A stretch of DNA of 64,000 nt from positions 43,967 to 107,966 of IMG/VR virus record IMGVR_UViG_3300001041_000012, one strand, 5' to 3'. Positions 8,201-15,740 of the stretch are shown here, piece after piece. Made by a program: the position numbers and the translations under genes. The notes under the pieces were generated by a model that saw only the letters and a list, made by a program, of their open reading frames with translations, was not told where the DNA came from and ran no database searches. The stretch comes from a virus. The stretch's first letter is position 1, and every line of letters starts with the position of its first letter.

Positions 8201-10753
8201 AGAAACCTCTATACTCTCACCATACGTTGAATTCAAGTCTTGATCGTCATCAATCGTAATCTCACCGAACGAATCTCTATTGGGACCTACGTTATCTCGT
8301 ACAGTCCTTGGAGCGGTCGCTGTGATACCCTTGAAGGTTCCACGATAAGGTTGCTTTCCACTTTGTCCACTAAAGCTACTACCACTGCCAGTAACCCCTC
8401 CAGGGCCCTGTGGTATCATATCAACCATCTTACGTTGATAGATTATGTCAGACGGCGTAGGGCTTATTTTGCTATCACTATAAGTACCCTTATGAAGCTT
8501 ATCCCAAACTTCTAAATGCATCTTGTGTTGAGGTTTTAAGATCTGACCAATTGTTGCTCCAGCTAATGGGCCTACGATTGGTATCTCGTCAATCTCCGGG
8601 ATACCGCCGGTCATTAAATAAGGTCTATCTAGTTTATGTTTTTCTTCGTAATGATAAGGATCTGTTATTAGGTGTTCAATAGGTGCTAATGGATGACGAG
8701 GCGTTGGGAAGATTGAGTTCTCCCAGTATTCGTCCTTAGAACCCCATAAGACATCTGTGTACTTATAATCTGACTCTATCTTTCTAACCCAGTTAGGCTC
8801 CCAGTGATCAATCTTAGCTCCCGTATACGGAGTGTTTCCCATAGGCCACCAGCGACCTTTACGAATTGGAACCATACCGGTATCCCAAAACGTCTGAGTT
8901 TCCTCTTGTGAGTCATTAAGATCAAATAGTCGACCTACAATAGGAAGTTCAGCGATCTGTTCTCCACCCTGGAAGAGATCAGTTTTATGTTTCGCCCACT
9001 TGGTAACCCCTAATTTATCACGAACTCCTGCAAGTCCTATAGAAGCATTCTTATAAGTCTGAGCAATACCTTTTTCAAAGTTAACTCCTAGATTATCTTC
9101 AGATTCAAAGTTTAGATAATTCCAAGCGGCGATACCGGCAACGATTGGAAGACCACGACGTACCAGTAAATTGGCAAAGATGTCAGCCGCAGACCCTTGA
9201 TTATAGATAGGTAATCCTAACTTAACTTGACTGAGTGATGCATCGATCCGTTGAAAGAATGTATACGGTAGAAGCGTTGCCGTTGTTATATTATTAGGAT
9301 CGTTACGTCCGGCGAACCACTGTTTAAAAACAACACCTGGATCGTCTTTACCCAGGTGCTTCATCTTGTTCATGACAATATAATCAGGTTTTTCGCTAAA
9401 GGCGTATTTTAAATCACGTTCAGCAATCTTGTCCCATGGCTTAAATCGATCCACGTAATTCGCAAAACCAGGAATATAAGACATAGGATCAAATGCACTA
9501 AACTTCGTATTCGGGCCATCTGAAAATCCGATGCCTAACGTGTCTGAGAAAGCGTAAGCCATCTTACCTAATGAGCCATACTTCTTTGGACCGGTATAAT
9601 TCGATGTCGTAATATTAGACATGATCCTCATATTACGAGCAACGGGCCCCTCTTGACTCGCCGATAAATAGGTGTTCTTCATGATGGTCTCAAGTTGACC
9701 ATCGTTAAGTTTCGCCTTATAGACATTTCCATTGATAAAGACAAAGTCTTCTCCGACTTTGCGATCCATGGCTTTGCCTATAGAGTTAGATAATAAGGGA
9801 TTGTAATTATCTCCAGATAAGAAATGAGCAAAAGGAACCTTGTCGATATTAAAGATATTGTCAACATAAGCCATTCTTAAGGGATTGATATTAACAAACG
9901 GGAATCCAAAATCCGTAGCAGCACTATGAATGAACCGGTTCATGATATTATGAGCATTACGCATGTCAGAAACATTATGAGCCGCACCTTTGGCCTTGCC
10001 AATTTCAGCGTTCGTCATAATGTCTTTGTCAATCATAATATCATAGTCTAAATTAATACCCTTTTTAGCCATAGATTCCTTATAGGTATCAAAGCTTTGC
10101 ACGAAGCTTTCAACGGCTTTAGGATTTTTAAAGAGATCATGTCGCCCTGTTTCTAAAACTTCCCGTGCAGTTATTTGACGATATCCCATGGTTTTAAGAC
10201 GCTCTGCCTGCTCTTTATAAGTTACGCCATGATCACGAAACAAAGCTTCCCTGGCTTCGCTCATTATGCCGTGAATATCATCTGCTGTATGATTCTTATC
10301 AGTTAGAGAGTTCTTAAGTCGACTAATCTCATCCATACTTTTCTCTAATGAAGAGAAAATGAAGTCGGCTTCTTTAGCTTGGGCTTCTCCAATATATTTG
10401 GGTAGCTTAGACATACCTGTAAAGACCATGCTTAAGGAATTTTCAAGCCCATATTTCTTGAAGTTTTCGCTAAACTTGAATCGATCTTGTCCTGCCCATT
10501 CTTCGATGCCTTTCATAGACTTTGGCAAATAACCCTCTTTGTATTTACCAAGTTGTTCAATCAAAGAAGAAATTGGCTTTCGAAGGGCTCCACTCTTTAA
10601 AGCCAAAAGGCCGCCAACGGCTAAACCCGTGGCGGCTGCTCCATACCCTATCGCCTTATCTAAGAATGAGGAGGACTCTTGAGGTTTATCCAGATATGCT
10701 TGATAAGGTCGTTTACCTTCTAGATAATCTCTATATTTATTTTGATAAGCCAT
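5285..10753 (-). CDS. Giant virion protein at tape-measure position, with PD-(D/E)XK nuclease and SNase-like domains
   Basis: About 1822 residues. I start at ATG 10753, seven bases after GAGGTG, rather than at the TTG one codon upstream. It overlaps the preceding chaperone gene by 17 bases. A glycine-rich hydrophobic stretch lies near residues 35-55 and another near 1450-1490. Residues ~1015-1150 match a RecB/Cas4-like PD-(D/E)XK nuclease: histidine in GTKIHAQAE (~1025), aspartate in SGIYDAI (~1057), catalytic VMDFKT (~1090) and QINFY (~1115). Residues ~1250-1350 resemble staphylococcal nuclease (VIDNNT, IRLAGV, NVNKTLINQGL), but several catalytic positions are changed, so that domain is probably structural. 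Coming straight after tail tube and chaperone genes, it sits where tape-measure genes usually lie; hydrophobic segments fit a protein that enters the host envelope. Tape-measure identity is inference. Confidence 0.75.
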   Translation of the reverse strand: MAYQNKYRDYLEGKRPYQAYLDKPQESSSFLDKAIGYGAAATGLAVGGLLALKSGALRKPISSLIEQLGKYKEGYLPKSMKGIEEWAGQDRFKFSENFKKYGLENSLSMVFTGMSKLPKYIGEAQAKEADFIFSSLEKSMDEISRLKNSLTDKNHTADDIHGIMSEAREALFRDHGVTYKEQAERLKTMGYRQITAREVLETGRHDLFKNPKAVESFVQSFDTYKESMAKKGINLDYDIMIDKDIMTNAEIGKAKGAAHNVSDMRNAHNIMNRFIHSAATDFGFPFVNINPLRMAYVDNIFNIDKVPFAHFLSGDNYNPLLSNSIGKAMDRKVGEDFVFINGNVYKAKLNDGQLETIMKNTYLSASQEGPVARNMRIMSNITTSNYTGPKKYGSLGKMAYAFSDTLGIGFSDGPNTKFSAFDPMSYIPGFANYVDRFKPWDKIAERDLKYAFSEKPDYIVMNKMKHLGKDDPGVVFKQWFAGRNDPNNITTATLLPYTFFQRIDASLSQVKLGLPIYNQGSAADIFANLLVRRGLPIVAGIAAWNYLNFESEDNLGVNFEKGIAQTYKNASIGLAGVRDKLGVTKWAKHKTDLFQGGEQIAELPIVGRLFDLNDSQEETQTFWDTGMVPIRKGRWWPMGNTPYTGAKIDHWEPNWVRKIESDYKYTDVLWGSKDEYWENSIFPTPRHPLAPIEHLITDPYHYEEKHKLDRPYLMTGGIPEIDEIPIVGPLAGATIGQILKPQHKMHLEVWDKLHKGTYSDSKISPTPSDIIYQRKMVDMIPQGPGGVTGSGSSFSGQSGKQPYRGTFKGITATAPRTVRDNVGPNRDSFGEITIDDDQDLNSTYGESIEVSQQGSQVGARAWLGVKEMGGMYGFAANTASGEITPNPVIADTRAITSMRRQFWDLQIGGFGDDVNEIGRRFTGNREKWEDAFNPVRNQMPSWMPGSSYFTDFKHGDPYVKIPNGETRLPGSGYEALWGLGNPMDMKIGASSIGGTKEEIVNHLLHMDDFNNDDMEEILNYGTKIHAQAERELINSGVALATEEHLEDKEMRISGIYDAIVDNQKFLEYYSQHGILNLGNLAQNVADGRAVMDFKTMSDKKYNQNQMFEKNQEQINFYMHASGIHRAYLVHLNRDKPELPPKVYGFDFDQTMLDQTIAKVNDARDYVKGMIDKGIVGPADMYDWVDRYRILSDVAPYSDELKTIKKLTRMTDLKPDQVEQIKEINQQTTAKKKPKRLYPYRFSNSKIEKETVTVDRVIDNNTFFTKEYPDNPIRLAGVSVSNAKDNKVADAARDYLSKIIYSGAKVQIGYNADLMNKIKDNTYQTIQSVVYKGMTNVNKTLINQGLGKEKVEDFSPAAVHARFRSDEISVGKAWEFLAHLDSPANTKFLQVRSARESYERRDLYGKDWQTWQHPVDDYLVPWYDNLIRRNPIVATVSGALIGSLFGASVSRGKAPFGKLVGAMFGAATVGGGALYRSAHDAITGEKWIPERRHKEWNFNEYLDTLKYVKYESLYRQAADTALSKEGFNVDEYLSKQNTRLDFNKKLQRYLLQEKRKLYKANESEAKEILRAMNAEIKRQGNDVVISGNNKAEIMSSVNKVMADVQEKRKYIKTPPTTPIAREALKYHQLSKQTMYGYESGDPLTNLLAGLPKKDRDYLMPFVTAPESDRKELLRETPLYLRRVLESMWGEKTVEEKPQLEEYFKTHELPGSEWGGWRPDVNLDDVKVKIVKHEGMDESEFNIWADDKHRAALLNPKISTPSPNKHTTPGKIKRVLEELLGTTGLHDIQVQVDPASGYKVDVDIARDRRQELEEYVNQNASLIM

Positions 10754-11432
10754 CAAGGATCACCTCATTCTTCCAAGCATTCGTTCCGGCAATAAAGGGT
10801 AATTCCATATAAGGATTTTTCACCTTAACTAGACCTTGTAATTCAATCATCGGATCAATGCCAACTTGATGCATCTCTATGCAAATCTCTTTACGAGATT
10901 TCATAGGTATTTCCTCTTTATCTTCATCATCGTCCTTGTCATCATATTCTTCAAGATCGAATCCTAAATCCTTATCGTAGACGGTTTTTAGAACCCACTC
11001 AGCTTTAGCTAAGTAACGCATGAGTTTGTCTGGCGTCCAGTGAATCATCTCCTCAAAGCTTTGATCAGGAAACGCTGCTTTAATGATCGCTTCCGCTTGA
11101 GCTTCGAACGTAGTCATCTCTAAACGATATTGAATAAGCATATTACGATTTAATTTATTAGGACCGTAACCACTCTCTTCAACAATTGACATTGCTAGAT
11201 TTGGAATTATTCCAGCATCGATTTCATCCCAATTATTAATCGAAGGCCAAACAACCGTCATCTTACAGATTTCTTCTTCGAATCGAAAACGATCATTCTT
11301 ATAATAAAGATTGATCTCACGCCATTCATGCCTTGTTAAAAAGCGAAAGATAAAGGTTTGACCATTGATCGTTACAATAAAGATATCTGGATACGTCTGT
11401 TTTAGCTCCTTGACTAGTTGATCCAACTCCAT
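10737..11432 (-). CDS. Putative tail assembly chaperone, second copy
   Basis: 231 residues, starting at ATG 11432 behind a near-perfect AAGGCGGTG site. Its N-terminal half is clearly related to the C-terminal half of the upstream 152-residue protein: both contain GQxFIxRxLxR, then EExIC, then a V-x-x-P segment, an (I)DxGI-like segment and E(K/E)SG(F/Y). Residues ~165-185 are very acidic. Small acidic paired proteins between tail tube and tape measure are normally tail assembly chaperones that coat the tape measure during tube growth; classically the pair is linked by a programmed frameshift. Here the genes are separated by 13 bases and are in different frames, and I saw no convincing slippery heptamer at the junction. 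The name rests on position and duplication rather than on a recognised domain. Confidence 0.55.
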   Translation of the reverse strand: MELDQLVKELKQTYPDIFIVTINGQTFIFRFLTRHEWREINLYYKNDRFRFEEEICKMTVVWPSINNWDEIDAGIIPNLAMSIVEESGYGPNKLNRNMLIQYRLEMTTFEAQAEAIIKAAFPDQSFEEMIHWTPDKLMRYLAKAEWVLKTVYDKDLGFDLEEYDDKDDDEDKEEIPMKSRKEICIEMHQVGIDPMIELQGLVKVKNPYMELPFIAGTNAWKNEVILDGLSK

Positions 11433-11445
11433 AGATCACACCGCC

Positions 11446-11904
11446 TTAGAGTTTCTGAGGGAGTATCATCCTCGTAAAACCACTCTTCTCCATGATTTGC
11501 TCCGATAGCATCGAAGGAATACCCGCCTTATCGCCGCCCATATCAATAACGTCATACTCAAAAGGGAATAAGACGCACGTTTCACAGATCATTTCTTCAC
11601 GAATTAGCGGATCCGTATTAGGGATAGAGACGATCTGTTTATACTCTAAACGCTTTAAGGTTCTCCAGATAAAACCCTGACCGGTTATCTCTGTTAGATA
11701 CACGTCTTCGAATTGCTTTTTCCAAGAAGATACGAGAGACTCATTAGGGCCTCCTGGAAAAATAGGCCCATCGTCCTCTTCGAGTAAACGTTGGATTTCA
11801 TCGTCTGTAATAGTTGGCTCTTCGGGTCTTACATCGGATGGATGAGCGAATCTTCCTCTAACAATACCTAATTGACTATCCATAATTGTTGGATCAACTT
11901 GCAT
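11446..11904 (-). CDS. Putative tail assembly chaperone, first copy
   Basis: 152 residues, ATG 11904, eight bases after GGAGG. The N-terminal third (to ~60) is acidic and proline-rich and looks flexible; the rest shares its pattern (GQGFIWRTLKR, REEMICETC, PSMLSEQIMEKSGF) with the N-terminal half of the next gene, so the two are tandem paralogues. The position between tail-tube-like genes and the giant tape-measure-position gene is that of tail assembly chaperones in many tailed phages. No enzyme motif is visible. It could instead be a baseplate or tail-tip assembly factor. Confidence 0.55.
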   Translation of the reverse strand: MQVDPTIMDSQLGIVRGRFAHPSDVRPEEPTITDDEIQRLLEEDDGPIFPGGPNESLVSSWKKQFEDVYLTEITGQGFIWRTLKRLEYKQIVSIPNTDPLIREEMICETCVLFPFEYDVIDMGGDKAGIPSMLSEQIMEKSGFTRMILPQKL

Positions 11905-11918
11905 GTGTTTATCCTCCC

Positions 11919-13373
11919 TTAATCTATATCACTTGAAATAAAACTGTACGTCTCATAAATGGGGTTTCCATCAGGGTTTAATTGCTGAGTTACACCGGTC
12001 AATTGAATACCACGAATCGCCTTAACGGTCGTATTATATTTCACCATGTCCGGATAACCTTTATTGGCATTTTGTAAGATCTTAACGTCTTCGTTGATAG
12101 GTCCATAAGTAATATAAATATCGTAGCCGGTTGCTCTAAGTTTCTTAGTTTCACCTTTTTGATAGAAGTACGTCCGATTACGATAATCACTAACTGAAGT
12201 ATCTAAGAAGCGCCGACCCCATATCTCGTTTTCTTGTTCTGTATATTTATTCTCAGATAACTTACTAGGATCCATTGCCGTCGCACCTGGAACCGTGCGA
12301 CTATAGCTATCTACCATTAAGTCCGCCGTAGCATCATCCATAATGCCGTTCGGTGTTAACCCTTTGCTTTTCTGAAAGGCTGCAAGCGCTAACTTTGTTG
12401 GGAAGTCAAAGTCACCAGTAACCCAACTATTATTAACAACTGCCGTACCCATCTCTAAAAATCTCTTAGTATCGGCATTCATACTCCCGGTCGGCGTTAA
12501 GCCAGCAAACGCTTGGAACTTCATTAGAGTAGATTTTGTATAAGTACCAAATTTACCACGGACACCCACCGCATCCCATCCATCAACATCGTCATCAACC
12601 TGGAAACTCCTCCAGATAGGAGATGCTAGACGCTGTCTCATCTGAGCAACGGATTCATAAATATGTTCAACGCCACCGTACGGTTGGTTGTTATCGTCAT
12701 ATTTTTGAACCATCTGCGACATATCCCAGTTAAATGTCGTAGGCTGAACCACAAGGTTTAGCTTATTGAATAGATGATCTTGCATCTCACTAATGCAACC
12801 TTTACCGGTAGCCTTGTAATTATGCATATCATAATTAGAAAGACCGACGTCCGCATCTTTCATTCCCATCTTCATAGGAACCTTCCAGTCACCCTTATGA
12901 CTACGGCTATCTTGTACGGTTGTATCGGGCTTGTTCTTGGTCGGATCATTAAATAAGATATCTAAGGCGTCCTCAATTCTCTCTTTGATCGGAGAAGTCC
13001 ATGCGGGCATATTCGCGGTCTCGCCGGTTGCTAAGTAGGCAAGTTCAGGTCTTGCGTAATCTCCAACGGACGCTACGTGATCAAGGATTGTATAAAGCCA
13101 TCCCACTTCTTTAAAGGCTACAGTGAATTGTCCCGACACTAAACGATTTCCTCTAGCAACCTCATCATACGTATAAGAGGCATAGCCATAGATTGGCAAG
13201 ACTTTTTCCTCTAAAGTAAATGATAGGCTTACGATATCATCAGCCCATACGTCACCAAAATAAACTGTAACATCAGAACCCGAGAAGTAGTCCTCTGGAA
13301 AGTATTGATATTCCGTCTGTTTCCTAGTATTTATAACTCCTGCAGGCGGAGAATCTAACGAATAATCTGTCAA
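11919..13373 (-). CDS. Tail-tube-like protein with two peptidoglycan-binding repeats
   Basis: 484 residues, TTG start at 13373 preceded by ATAGGTGGTG. The N-terminal ~110 residues (SGSDVTVYFGD, then SLSFTLEEKVLPIYGY, then RGNRLVSGQFTVAF) share the layout of the next two upstream genes and resemble phage tail-tube or tube-initiator folds. Residues ~270-355 are an insertion of two units of the PG_binding_1 type: each has a TKxxLxxFQ-like helix followed by GLTPxGxM and a D-(A)-T segment. A tube-type protein carrying a cell-wall-binding module would suit a tail-tip or hub protein that meets peptidoglycan during infection. The C-terminal ~100 residues return to a beta-rich pattern related to the family's end. 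Tube-like fold is inferred from paralogy; the repeat call is stronger. Confidence 0.65.
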   Translation of the reverse strand: MTDYSLDSPPAGVINTRKQTEYQYFPEDYFSGSDVTVYFGDVWADDIVSLSFTLEEKVLPIYGYASYTYDEVARGNRLVSGQFTVAFKEVGWLYTILDHVASVGDYARPELAYLATGETANMPAWTSPIKERIEDALDILFNDPTKNKPDTTVQDSRSHKGDWKVPMKMGMKDADVGLSNYDMHNYKATGKGCISEMQDHLFNKLNLVVQPTTFNWDMSQMVQKYDDNNQPYGGVEHIYESVAQMRQRLASPIWRSFQVDDDVDGWDAVGVRGKFGTYTKSTLMKFQAFAGLTPTGSMNADTKRFLEMGTAVVNNSWVTGDFDFPTKLALAAFQKSKGLTPNGIMDDATADLMVDSYSRTVPGATAMDPSKLSENKYTEQENEIWGRRFLDTSVSDYRNRTYFYQKGETKKLRATGYDIYITYGPINEDVKILQNANKGYPDMVKYNTTVKAIRGIQLTGVTQQLNPDGNPIYETYSFISSDID

Positions 13374-13385
13374 CTATTTCACCAC

Positions 13386-14885
13386 CTATGATGCATTTAC
13401 AACGAAGTGCCAAGCTGTTTTAACGGGACCAATACACGTTAGCGTCGTACTGCTGGGTTGCATTAATGTAGCCCAGACTGTTATTTGCGCCTCGGCGGGT
13501 ACGTTATAATCTGAGAATGGATTAAAGAACTTAACCTTCATCCAATCACGAAGTCCTGCTATATCAATTGATCCGGGAATAGAATAAGCCGATCCATCAC
13601 CGGCGAGTCCAAGCTGTGTATCTCCCGTACCGATATAAGAGATATTGTACTTAGGAGATCTACTCTCCCGGACAACGATAACGTCCCAATGAATTGAATA
13701 ACCAAGTCTGCTGATATCTTCAGTAAAGACTCCTTCGGTCAATTTCATCGTTGCCTCACATTTACTAAAGACATCTTCTGCAAAGTGCGTAAACGGATCG
13801 ATATAATTCGGCTCGGCAAGATAAGATCCTTCAGGGTAGTATTTATATCGATTCGGCTTAGTAATTGTAAAGGTCATATCAAAGGTTTCGCCACCACTGA
13901 CTGTAATAGTTCTCGCTGTTGATAAATCGCCGGATAAATTGACTGTCACCGTAGTTCCATCTGGTATATGATTAAACGCTATTTGTCCTAAGGCATCGCT
14001 ATTAGCTGCAGTTCTATTTGTTTGGCTGGAGCCAATCATCATCGTAACGTTAGCATATTGTACAGGATCGCCATCATCATTTCGTATTTGAACTAATACA
14101 GTAGCCTCATTAGCGCCAGGTGTAATGGGCGCTATATCCTTCGTTGGATCGTAACTATAACTTCCACCATCTGCTCCGGTATATCTTGGAGCTGGTGGAT
14201 AATTAGTAGTAGCCGTTATTAATCCAGCTCTAGAAGCTAGTTCTGCTTGTGCTTGGATTTGTGCTTCTTGATAAGCTTTAATTGCAGCTAATCGATCCGC
14301 TTCATCTACAGCGGCCGATAGTGTATTAAAATTAAAGATACCAAGTTTCTCTGTAGCGTCCATGAGTTTAACACTACCTTCGACCTTCATATCAGAAGTC
14401 CATGGGCCGTCAACTAATTCAATATCACGAGCCCTATATGTAAAGGTGTTTTCAGTGTAGAGGTCTTGACTTGAAAGAATCATCCCATCATCAATAATAT
14501 GAACACCATAGATAACAAGTTTTGCACCCGTTCCATATTCATTACCAAAACTAATCAAGATATCAAAGGGTGGCAATTCATCGGTCTTAATAGGCTTGTT
14601 AATATTCTTAATAGCCGGAACCGAACGTCGTATATCGTTTGTCATACTACGTTCGATTAACGTCATAATCATAGATCCTGCAATCGTACGTGGTCCTTTT
14701 GATAGGCCTTTTTCACTAATACGTCCTAATGTTCTAACGGGCGCAACTTCTCTAAAGGTTGAATAAGATATCGTCGAAGCCTTACCAACGGCTATTGGAG
14801 CGCTTCCTGGAAATAAGAACTGTACGACCATATCAACTCCCGAAAAGGATCCATAGTATGGATTAAGACTTGCCTCACTTAACAT
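13386..14885 (-). CDS. Tail-tube-like protein with Ig-like (carboxypeptidase-regulatory type) insertion
   Basis: 499 residues, ATG 14885 after GGGGAG. Residues ~1-170 align by eye with the 243-residue tail-tube candidate upstream: FSGxDxxVxF, then ISYxxxRExxPVxTLG, then (S/K)G.RxIAGxxxxxxx(I/D)R, then LPPFDIxxxFxNEYG. Near residue 180-235 the chain is alanine/glutamate-rich. Residues ~258-338 form a separate Ig-like domain (VLVQIRNDDGDPVQYANV, GQIAFNHIPDGTTVTVNLSG), of the kind often displayed on virion surfaces for weak carbohydrate binding. The final ~130 residues resume a tube-like beta pattern. It is probably a minor tube or baseplate-hub protein. A 28-base perfect palindrome separates it from its upstream paralogue. 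Confidence 0.6.
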   Translation of the reverse strand: MLSEASLNPYYGSFSGVDMVVQFLFPGSAPIAVGKASTISYSTFREVAPVRTLGRISEKGLSKGPRTIAGSMIMTLIERSMTNDIRRSVPAIKNINKPIKTDELPPFDILISFGNEYGTGAKLVIYGVHIIDDGMILSSQDLYTENTFTYRARDIELVDGPWTSDMKVEGSVKLMDATEKLGIFNFNTLSAAVDEADRLAAIKAYQEAQIQAQAELASRAGLITATTNYPPAPRYTGADGGSYSYDPTKDIAPITPGANEATVLVQIRNDDGDPVQYANVTMMIGSSQTNRTAANSDALGQIAFNHIPDGTTVTVNLSGDLSTARTITVSGGETFDMTFTITKPNRYKYYPEGSYLAEPNYIDPFTHFAEDVFSKCEATMKLTEGVFTEDISRLGYSIHWDVIVVRESRSPKYNISYIGTGDTQLGLAGDGSAYSIPGSIDIAGLRDWMKVKFFNPFSDYNVPAEAQITVWATLMQPSSTTLTCIGPVKTAWHFVVNAS

Positions 14886-14900
14886 CTTGTCAACTCCCCA

Positions 14901-14928
14901 ATAGGCCGGTAGATATCTACCGGCCTAT
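14901..14928 (-). other. 28-base perfect palindrome between tail-tube paralogues
   Basis: The sequence 14901-14928 is identical to its own reverse complement (starts ATAGGCCGGTAG). In RNA it would form a strong hairpin immediately before the ribosome site of the 499-residue gene. No U-run follows. It lies between a probably abundant and a probably minor structural gene, so attenuation or RNase processing that sets relative expression is plausible. Confidence 0.75.
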
Positions 14929-14941
14929 GATTTACAAAAGA

Positions 14942-15673
14942 TTAATAAACTGCTGTGCCGCTTGTAACCCCTGTATCAGAACGAGTGAATACGCCACTGG
15001 TTAAAGGAGAAAGTCTTCGAGCAATAAAGGTCATATGACGCTCCATGACAATACTATCAACTGACACGCCCGATCCGTCATTCAAGATATCAATATCATA
15101 GATGCGCTGGAAAGCAGCTTGGCCGTATTCATTGGCGAACGTCATCGTAATATCAAACGGAGGCAACATATCAGCATACAAGATATTTCCACTTTGAATC
15201 AATGCGAATCCAGGTGGCACATTGATATCAACGCCGGTTCCATTAATTGCAATGTTAGTAGTAGGTACCACATCAGTAGAACCAGAGGCGGGAGTCGTAG
15301 CTAATGTGGAAACCGTATCGTTCCAGCCGGCCATACTGAGAAGATTCGAGAAATCCTCAGAACCTCGACTTGCAATGTTTCCTGCAGCCGTAAACATGGC
15401 CGGAGGCGCAATTGAATTCCAGTTAGCTTCTTTAGTTAACTCGGCAATAAGAGCGTCCCGATCGAACATTGCGAAAGCGAGTTGGCCAGCGATTCCACGT
15501 TTTCCTCTGGAAAAACTTCTCGGATCTGGGGATCCCAGGGTATAGACAGGAGCCTTCTCACGTTGAATTCCGTAGCTGATTGATTGAAGTTCGCCGATAA
15601 CAACGGGGCCAAAATTGACAATCAGGTCGGCACCACTAAATGAAGTAATCGTTTTAATAGAAGAACTTGCCAT
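14942..15673 (-). CDS. Tail tube protein (candidate major tube subunit)
   Basis: 243 residues, the shortest and least decorated of three consecutive paralogues, and directly downstream of the tail sheath gene, the standard place for the major tail tube. ATG 15673 is eight bases after GGAGG. Visible family features are TSFSGADLIVNFG (~8), ISYGIQREKAPVYTLG (~33-50), SRGKRGIAGQLAF (~55-68), LPPFDITMTFANEYG (~170-185) and FIARR (~225). A 70-residue middle stretch (~100-165) has no counterpart in the others. As a tube it would polymerise inside the sheath as the DNA conduit. Long palindromes flank it on both sides. I favour the major tube for this copy because of position and size. Confidence 0.7.
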   Translation of the reverse strand: MASSSIKTITSFSGADLIVNFGPVVIGELQSISYGIQREKAPVYTLGSPDPRSFSRGKRGIAGQLAFAMFDRDALIAELTKEANWNSIAPPAMFTAAGNIASRGSEDFSNLLSMAGWNDTVSTLATTPASGSTDVVPTTNIAINGTGVDINVPPGFALIQSGNILYADMLPPFDITMTFANEYGQAAFQRIYDIDILNDGSGVSVDSIVMERHMTFIARRLSPLTSGVFTRSDTGVTSGTAVY

Positions 15674-15701
15674 TATAAAACCCTCCTTATTGGGTTTAGA
15701 T

Positions 15702-15733
15702 TTCTGACAGTGACAAATTTGTCACTGTCAGAA
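15702..15733 (-). other. 32-base perfect palindrome between sheath and tube genes
   Basis: 15702-15733 equals its own reverse complement (starts TTCTGACAGTGAC). It sits between the stop codon of the sheath gene and the ribosome site of the tube gene. It would fold into a 14-16 bp hairpin in the late mRNA. No U-tract follows, so read-through is expected; a stability or processing role is more likely than termination. Confidence 0.75.
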
Positions 15734-15740
15734 TCAAGAA

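Noticed and set aside
11440-11480. Programmed -1 frameshift joining the two chaperone-like genes
   Set aside because: No X-XXY-YYZ heptamer near the end of the first gene, and the second gene has its own near-consensus ribosome site.
14901-14928. Intrinsic transcription terminator
   Set aside because: A strong stem, but it is followed directly by a ribosome site and no U-tract; transcription must pass to the next structural genes.
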